Of a DNA stretch of 64,000 nt, positions 59,643 to 64,000 are shown piece after piece; position 1 is the first letter of the stretch, and every line of letters begins with the position of its first letter. Position numbers and translations under genes: made by a program. A model generated the notes under the pieces. It was not told the DNA's origin. It saw only the letters and a program-made list of their open reading frames with translations, and ran no database searches. Source of the stretch: Pseudothauera nasutitermitis. GTDB lineage: Bacteria; Pseudomonadota; Gammaproteobacteria; Burkholderiales; Rhodocyclaceae. The stretch spans positions 141,864 to 205,863 of the forward strand of contig NZ_SSOC01000008.1 in assembly GCF_004801295.1 (NCBI RefSeq), written 5' to 3'.

Positions 59643-60578
59643 ATGCCGACCCAAGCGCCCGCCTCCGTCCGCCCGCCCGCATCCGCGCCCGCGGCGGCCG
59701 GCGCCGGCACCGGCGTGGCCCCCTGGCGACGCCACAACCGGCGGCTGGCCTTCGCCCTGCTGTTCTCGCTGCTCGCCCACGGCCTGCTGTTCGCCGTGCA
59801 TTTCCGCATGCCCGATCCGCCCAAGCGCCCGGACCGCGACCGCGGCCTGGAGGTGGTGCTGGTCAATGCCCGCCATCTCACCCCGCCCGAACGCGCCGAC
59901 GTGCTGGCCCAGGCCAACATGGACGGCGGCGGCACCGTGGAGCACGACGCCCGCCCGACTTCGCCGTTGCCCCCGCAGGCCGCCCAGCGCGACGGCGATG
60001 CGCTGGTGAATGCCCGCCGGCGCGCCGAGAGCGTGCAGGCGCCACGCCAGCAGACCCTGACCGCGCCCGCCGCGCCGGCTCCCGAGGTACGCAGCACGCC
60101 CGCGCAGGAAAACCCGCGCCCCGCGCCGCCGCAGGTCTCCGGCCTGGACCTGCTCGACAGCGCCGCGGCAATGGCCCGCCTGGAAGCGCAGATCGAACGC
60201 GATCTGCAGGAATACTCCCGCCGCCCCCGGCGCATGTCCATCGGCGCGCGCGCGCGCGAATATCGCTTCGCCCAGTACGTCGAGGACTGGCGCCAGAAGG
60301 TCGAGCGCGTGGGCACGCTCAACTACCCCGACGCCGCGCGCGGCAAACTGTACGGCAGCCTGATGATGACCGTCACCCTGCGCGCCGACGGCTCGGTGGA
60401 ATCGGTGGCGGTGGTGCGCTCCTCCGGCCATCCCGTGCTCGACGAGGCCGCCCAGCGCATCATCCGCATGGCCGCGCCCTTCGCCCCCTTCCCGCCCGAC
60501 ATCCGCCAGGACATCGACCTGCTGGAAATCACCCGCACCTGGACGTTCACCAACGCTGACCAGATGCGCTCCAACTGA
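59643..60578 (+). CDS. tonB: TonB-family energy transducer
   Basis: A 311-residue protein with an N-terminal cytoplasmic tail, one membrane helix ([20 protein letters not shown], about 38-57), a periplasmic Pro/Ala linker and a C-terminal TonB domain (about 220-310) with [37 protein letters not shown]. It would transmit proton-motive energy to outer-membrane receptors. ExbB/ExbD are not in the window. Confidence 0.9.
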   Translation: MPTQAPASVRPPASAPAAAGAGTGVAPWRRHNRRLAFALLFSLLAHGLLFAVHFRMPDPPKRPDRDRGLEVVLVNARHLTPPERADVLAQANMDGGGTVEHDARPTSPLPPQAAQRDGDALVNARRRAESVQAPRQQTLTAPAAPAPEVRSTPAQENPRPAPPQVSGLDLLDSAAAMARLEAQIERDLQEYSRRPRRMSIGARAREYRFAQYVEDWRQKVERVGTLNYPDAARGKLYGSLMMTVTLRADGSVESVAVVRSSGHPVLDEAAQRIIRMAAPFAPFPPDIRQDIDLLEITRTWTFTNADQMRSN

Positions 60579-60603
60579 GGCCGCCGCCACGTCACCGCCC
60601 ACC

Positions 60604-61443
60604 ATGACCATGGATCGCTACGCCGTCGTCGGCCACCCCATCGCCCACAGCAAGTCGCCCGCCATCCATGCGGCCTTTGCCGCGCAGACCGGCCAGGCGC
60701 TGCGCTACGAGGCCTTGCTGGCGCCGCTGGACGGCTTCGCCGCCACGGTGGCGGCCTTCCGCGCCGAAGGCGGGCGCGGCATGAACGTCACCGTGCCGTT
60801 CAAACTGGAAGCCCACGCACTGGCCGACCGCCTGAGCGCGCGCGCCGAGGCCGCCGGCGCGGTGAACACGCTGGCCTTCGGCGCCGACGGCATCCTCGGC
60901 GACAACACCGACGGTGCCGGGCTGGTGCGCGACATCATCGGCAATCTCGGCGTGGCGCTGAACGGCCGGCGCATCCTGCTGCTCGGCGCCGGCGGCGCCG
61001 CGCGCGGCGCCATCCTGCCGCTGCTCGGCGAGCGCCCCGCCGCGCTGACCATCGCCAACCGTACCGCGTCGCGCGCGGAAGAACTGGCCAACACCTTCGC
61101 CGCGCTCGGCGGCGGCATGCCGATCCGCGCTTGCGGCTTCGCCGAACTGGCCGGCCAGTCCTTCGACGTGGTCATCAACGCCACCGCCGCCAGCCTGGCC
61201 GACCAGGCCCCGGATCTGCCGCCCGGCCTGTACGCCGGCGGCGCGCTGGCCTACGACATGATGTACGGACGCGGCGACACGCCCTTTCTGCGCGCCGCAC
61301 GCGCCGACGGCGCCGCCCGGCTGGCCGACGGGCTGGGCATGCTGGTCGAGCAGGCGGCGGAAAGCTTCCTGCTGTGGCGCGGGGTGCGCCCCGACACCGC
61401 ACCGGTGCTCGCCGACCTGCGCGCCGGGCTGGCCGGCGGATGA
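60604..61443 (+). CDS. aroE: Shikimate dehydrogenase
   Basis: NADPH-dependent reduction of 3-dehydroshikimate to shikimate. The 279-residue enzyme has [27 protein letters not shown] (catalytic Lys), [13 protein letters not shown], the dinucleotide loop [27 protein letters not shown] and [13 protein letters not shown]. The stop overlaps mtgA by 4 bp. Confidence 0.97.
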   Translation: MTMDRYAVVGHPIAHSKSPAIHAAFAAQTGQALRYEALLAPLDGFAATVAAFRAEGGRGMNVTVPFKLEAHALADRLSARAEAAGAVNTLAFGADGILGDNTDGAGLVRDIIGNLGVALNGRRILLLGAGGAARGAILPLLGERPAALTIANRTASRAEELANTFAALGGGMPIRACGFAELAGQSFDVVINATAASLADQAPDLPPGLYAGGALAYDMMYGRGDTPFLRAARADGAARLADGLGMLVEQAAESFLLWRGVRPDTAPVLADLRAGLAGG

Positions 61444-62132
61444 AGCGTTTCGGCCGCCTGGCCGGGCGGGCGGTCCTCGCCCTGGTCCTGCTGGTGCTGC
61501 TCTGGCAGGTCTGGCTGTTCGCCCAGGTATTGTGGTGGAGCCGCGTCGATCCCGGCAGCACCGCCTTCATGCGCCAACGCCTGGCCGAACTGCGCAAGGA
61601 AGACCCCAAGGCCACGCTGGACTACCGCTGGGTGCCCTACGAGAACATCTCCGCACATCTGAAGCGCGCCGTGGTGGCCGCCGAGGACGACCGCTTCATG
61701 GAGCATTCCGGTTTCGACTGGGTGGGCATCCAGCGCGCCATGGAGCGCAACCAGCAGCGCGGACGGGCCGCTGCCGGCGGATCGACGATCACCCAGCAAC
61801 TGGCCAAGAATCTGTTCCTGTCGTCCTCGCGCAGCTATCTGCGCAAGGGCCAGGAGGCCGTGCTGACGGTGATGATCGAAACCACCTGGAGCAAGAAACG
61901 CATCCTGGAGGTCTATCTGAACGTCGCCGAATGGGGTAACGCCGTGTATGGCGCGGAGGCCGGCGCGCAACGCCATTTCGGCGTTTCCGCGGCCCGCCTG
62001 GGGCCGGTGGAAGCCGCGCGCATGGCGGTCATGCTGCCCGCGCCGCGACGCTATGAACGCCAGTTCGGTCCGCAGCTGGCGGCCCATGCGGAGCGCGTGC
62101 GCGCGCGCATGGGGTACTCGCAGATTCCCTGA
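61440..62132 (+). CDS. mtgA: Monofunctional peptidoglycan glycosyltransferase
   Basis: Polymerises lipid II into glycan strands. The 230-residue protein has an N-terminal membrane helix ([21 protein letters not shown]) and GT51 motifs [48 protein letters not shown] and [15 protein letters not shown]. It ends the rnb-tonB-aroE-mtgA run. Confidence 0.97.
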   Translation: MKRFGRLAGRAVLALVLLVLLWQVWLFAQVLWWSRVDPGSTAFMRQRLAELRKEDPKATLDYRWVPYENISAHLKRAVVAAEDDRFMEHSGFDWVGIQRAMERNQQRGRAAAGGSTITQQLAKNLFLSSSRSYLRKGQEAVLTVMIETTWSKKRILEVYLNVAEWGNAVYGAEAGAQRHFGVSAARLGPVEAARMAVMLPAPRRYERQFGPQLAAHAERVRARMGYSQIP

Positions 62133-62192
62133 ACGGAAAAATCGCGCACCGCCCCATTTCGTCACCTTTTCGGGGTCGCGCCGTTGGGGGGA

Positions 62193-62213
62193 AAGCCCGT
62201 AGAATTCGGGCTT
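62193..62213 (+). promoter_or_regulatory. Hairpin with -10-like loop upstream of mgtE
   Basis: AAGCCCG (62193-62199) pairs with CGGGCTT (62207-62213), and the loop holds TAGAAT. It could be an mtgA transcript end or an element of the mgtE promoter; the sequence does not decide. Confidence 0.3.
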
Positions 62214-62250
62214 CCGGATTTTCCCGCAGCACCGGTTCCCGCGAGCGCAC

Positions 62251-63693
62251 ATGACCCAGGAAGAGGAACGCCACCCCGACGACGTACAGCAGCACCTGCG
62301 TGAAGTGCAGGAGCTGCTGTCGCGCCACAAGCTGGTGGAAAACCTCGTCCATCGACAGGACATGCCGCGTCACGATCTGGTCGAGAACCTGGTGCACAAG
62401 CAGCATCTGGCCGAGTTGCAGGCCCGCCTGGACGAACTGCACTCCGCCGACATCGCCTACATCCTGGAAGCCCTGCCGCTGGACGAGCGCCTGTTCGTCT
62501 GGGACCTGGTGAAGGCCGAACGCGACGGCGAAATCCTGCTGGAAGTCTCCGACGCGGTGCGCGAGTCCCTCATCGAGATGATGGACCCGCACGAGCTGAA
62601 GGCGGCGGCCGAATCGCTGGACGCCGACGAGCTCGCCGACCTGGCGCCGGATCTGCCGCCCGAGGTCATCCAGGACGTCTTCCAGTCCCTCGACAGCGAG
62701 GGCCGCGAGCAGTTGCGCGCGGCCATGTCCTACCCCGAAGACTCGGTCGGCGCACTGATGGATTTCGACATGGTGACGGTACGCGAGGACGTCACCCTGG
62801 AAGTGGTGCTGCGCTACCTGCGCCGCTTCGACGAACTGCCGGACCACACCGACAAGCTCTTCGTGGTGGACCGCGAGGAGCACCTGCAGGGCATCCTCAG
62901 CCTGGAATCGCTGCTCATCAACGACCCCGACCTGGAAGTCAGCGAGGTGATGCGCCGCGAGATCATCATCAGCTTCCAGCCCGACGACGACGCCGACGAG
63001 GCCGCGCAGGCCTTCGAACGCTACGACCTGATCTCGGCCCCGGTGGTCGACGGCGAGAAGCGCGTGATCGGCCGGCTGACGGTGGCCGACGTGGTGGACT
63101 TCATCCGCGAGGAAAGCGAGCACGAAATCCTCGCCCACGCCGGTCTGCGCGAGGAGGAAGACATCTTCGCCTCGGTGTGGGATTCGGTGAAGAACCGCTG
63201 GGCCTGGCTGGCGGTGAATCTGGTCACCGCCTTCATCGCCTCGCGGGTCATCGGCGCCTTCGAGGGCTCTATCGAGAAGCTCGTCGCGTTGGCCGCGCTG
63301 ATGCCCATCGTCGCCGGCATCGGCGGCAACTCGGGCAACCAGACCATCACCATGATCGTGCGCGCCATCGCCATGGGGCAGGTCGCGCAGGACGCGCGCA
63401 ACCGCCTGCTGAAGAAGGAACTGGGCGTGGCGCTGATCAACGGCCTGGTGTGGGGAAGCCTGCTCGGCGTACTGGCCTGGTGGCTGTACGACAGCGCCTC
63501 GCTGGGCCTGGTAATGACCGCCGCGATGACGCTCAACCTGCTGCTCGCCGCCACCGCCGGCGTACTGATCCCGATGATCCGCATCCGCCTGGGCGCCGAC
63601 CCGGCGATCGGCAGTTCGGTGATGATCACCGCGCTCACCGACTCCGGCGGCTTCTTCATCTTCCTCGGCCTGGCGACCCTGTTCCTGCTCTGA
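62251..63693 (+). CDS. mgtE: Magnesium transporter MgtE
   Basis: A 480-residue Mg2+ channel. The N-terminal MgtE_N superhelix (about 40-150) is followed by two CBS domains (about 165-290) that sense cytosolic Mg2+, then a plug helix and five membrane helices (from about 315; LAALMPIVAGIGGNSGNQT is the family pore signature). Length is normal. Confidence 0.95.
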   Translation: MTQEEERHPDDVQQHLREVQELLSRHKLVENLVHRQDMPRHDLVENLVHKQHLAELQARLDELHSADIAYILEALPLDERLFVWDLVKAERDGEILLEVSDAVRESLIEMMDPHELKAAAESLDADELADLAPDLPPEVIQDVFQSLDSEGREQLRAAMSYPEDSVGALMDFDMVTVREDVTLEVVLRYLRRFDELPDHTDKLFVVDREEHLQGILSLESLLINDPDLEVSEVMRREIIISFQPDDDADEAAQAFERYDLISAPVVDGEKRVIGRLTVADVVDFIREESEHEILAHAGLREEEDIFASVWDSVKNRWAWLAVNLVTAFIASRVIGAFEGSIEKLVALAALMPIVAGIGGNSGNQTITMIVRAIAMGQVAQDARNRLLKKELGVALINGLVWGSLLGVLAWWLYDSASLGLVMTAAMTLNLLLAATAGVLIPMIRIRLGADPAIGSSVMITALTDSGGFFIFLGLATLFLL

Positions 63694-63753
63694 CCCGCCG
63701 CAGCCGGCGCCTATCCAGCGGGTTCTCCTCTCAGCGGGTCAATCCATACTTAA

Positions 63754-63799
63754 AAAGCACACCGAAAACGCATCCTGCTTGGCGTTTCTGGTGTGCTTT
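63754..63799. terminator. Terminator between mgtE and the rRNA operon
   Basis: AAAGCACACC (63754-63763) pairs with GGTGTGCTTT (63790-63799), with an inner AAACGC/GCGTTT pairing. The minus strand has TTTTTA after the stem and the plus strand TTTA, so it may serve both convergent transcripts. Confidence 0.7.
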
Positions 63800-63885
63800 A
63801 TCGTTTCTGCTGCTTGGGGTGGCAGAAGGAGATTCGCCCCGACTGGCTTTTTCAGCTGCTAGTTTTTCTGACTGTAGACGAACTG

Positions 63886-63921
63886 AAGCCCGCTTGCTGT
63901 TTGTGCTGAGCAAGCGGGCTT
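63886..63921 (-). terminator. Hairpin downstream of 5S rRNA
   Basis: A 13-bp perfect stem, AAGCCCGCTTGCT (63886-63898) with AGCAAGCGGGCTT (63909-63921), starting 12 nt past the inferred 5S 3' end on the minus strand. Probably the first terminator of the rRNA operon. Confidence 0.75.
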
Positions 63922-63932
63922 GGTATGTGGTT

Positions 63933-64000
63933 AGTCTGACGATGACCTACTTTCGCGAGGGGAGCCTCACTATCATCGGCGCGTTCTCGTTTCACGGTCC
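63933..64000 (-). rRNA. rrf: 5S ribosomal RNA, 3' part (runs off the window)
   Basis: On the minus strand the segment reads GGACCGTGAAACGAGAACG, CGCCGATGATAGTGAGG, CGCGAAAGTAGGTCATCGTC in order, matching the second half of betaproteobacterial 5S rRNA. The 5' half and presumably 23S and 16S lie to the right of the window. Confidence 0.92.

Noticed and set aside
63731..63913. A 60-codon minus-strand frame between mgtE and 5S rRNA.
   Set aside because: It covers two terminator hairpins, has no ribosome site and resembles nothing known.

Overview
The window is a 64-kb piece of a GC-rich bacterial chromosome, densely packed with mostly housekeeping genes. Gene content and order suggest a betaproteobacterium of the Rhodocyclales type (Thauera/Azoarcus-like). 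Supporting points are rpsU-yqeY-dnaG-rpoD followed by a CAU-anticodon tRNA, mpl, aroQ-accB-accC-prmA with a DUF3426 protein, rnb-tonB-aroE-mtgA, and diaminopimelate and Kdo enzymes typical of a Gram-negative envelope. The genus is an inference; no 16S rRNA gene lies in the window.

Layout. 0-5 kb: an unusually long RNase P RNA (minus), a lipoprotein gene with pyrC, rsmI, then yraN-diaA-dolP. 5-10 kb: the macromolecular synthesis operon rpsU-yqeY-dnaG-rpoD, with tRNA-Ile2(CAU) and a strong terminator. 10-18 kb: mpl, a hypothetical gene, a TlpA-like thioredoxin, aroQ, accB-accC, prmA, a zinc-ribbon protein and dgkA. 18-24 kb: a SlyB-like lipoprotein, a PfkB kinase, a glycosyltransferase divergent from the ornithine-lipid pair olsB-olsA, apaH and waaA. 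The glycosyltransferase/olsB intergenic region carries PHO-box-like half-sites in exact 11-bp phase on both strands, which suggests lipid remodelling under phosphate limitation. 24-31.5 kb: an efflux cluster reading tetR-MFP-RND-pcm-rhodanese-tolC. 31.6-33 kb: a MocR-type regulator.

33-49 kb is the most distinctive region. A 2841-residue secreted protein made of DUF11-like and SdrD/Cna-B-like repeats overlaps by 4 bp a 1375-residue OmpA-domain plus outer-membrane beta-barrel protein. Next to them lie an OmpR-type response regulator and a divergently transcribed 7TM sensor kinase. I read this as a candidate surface-fibre or adhesin system with its own two-component control. It is followed by a carbonic-anhydrase-like protein that appears to have lost catalytic residues.

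50-64 kb: a TPP riboswitch, a 32-codon leader ORF, thiD, thiC and a chain of overlapping small genes; then yqiA, a methyltransferase, rarD, rnb, tonB, aroE, mtgA and mgtE. The window ends inside a 5S rRNA on the minus strand, the end of an rRNA operon. No insertion sequences, prophage genes or CRISPR arrays were seen.
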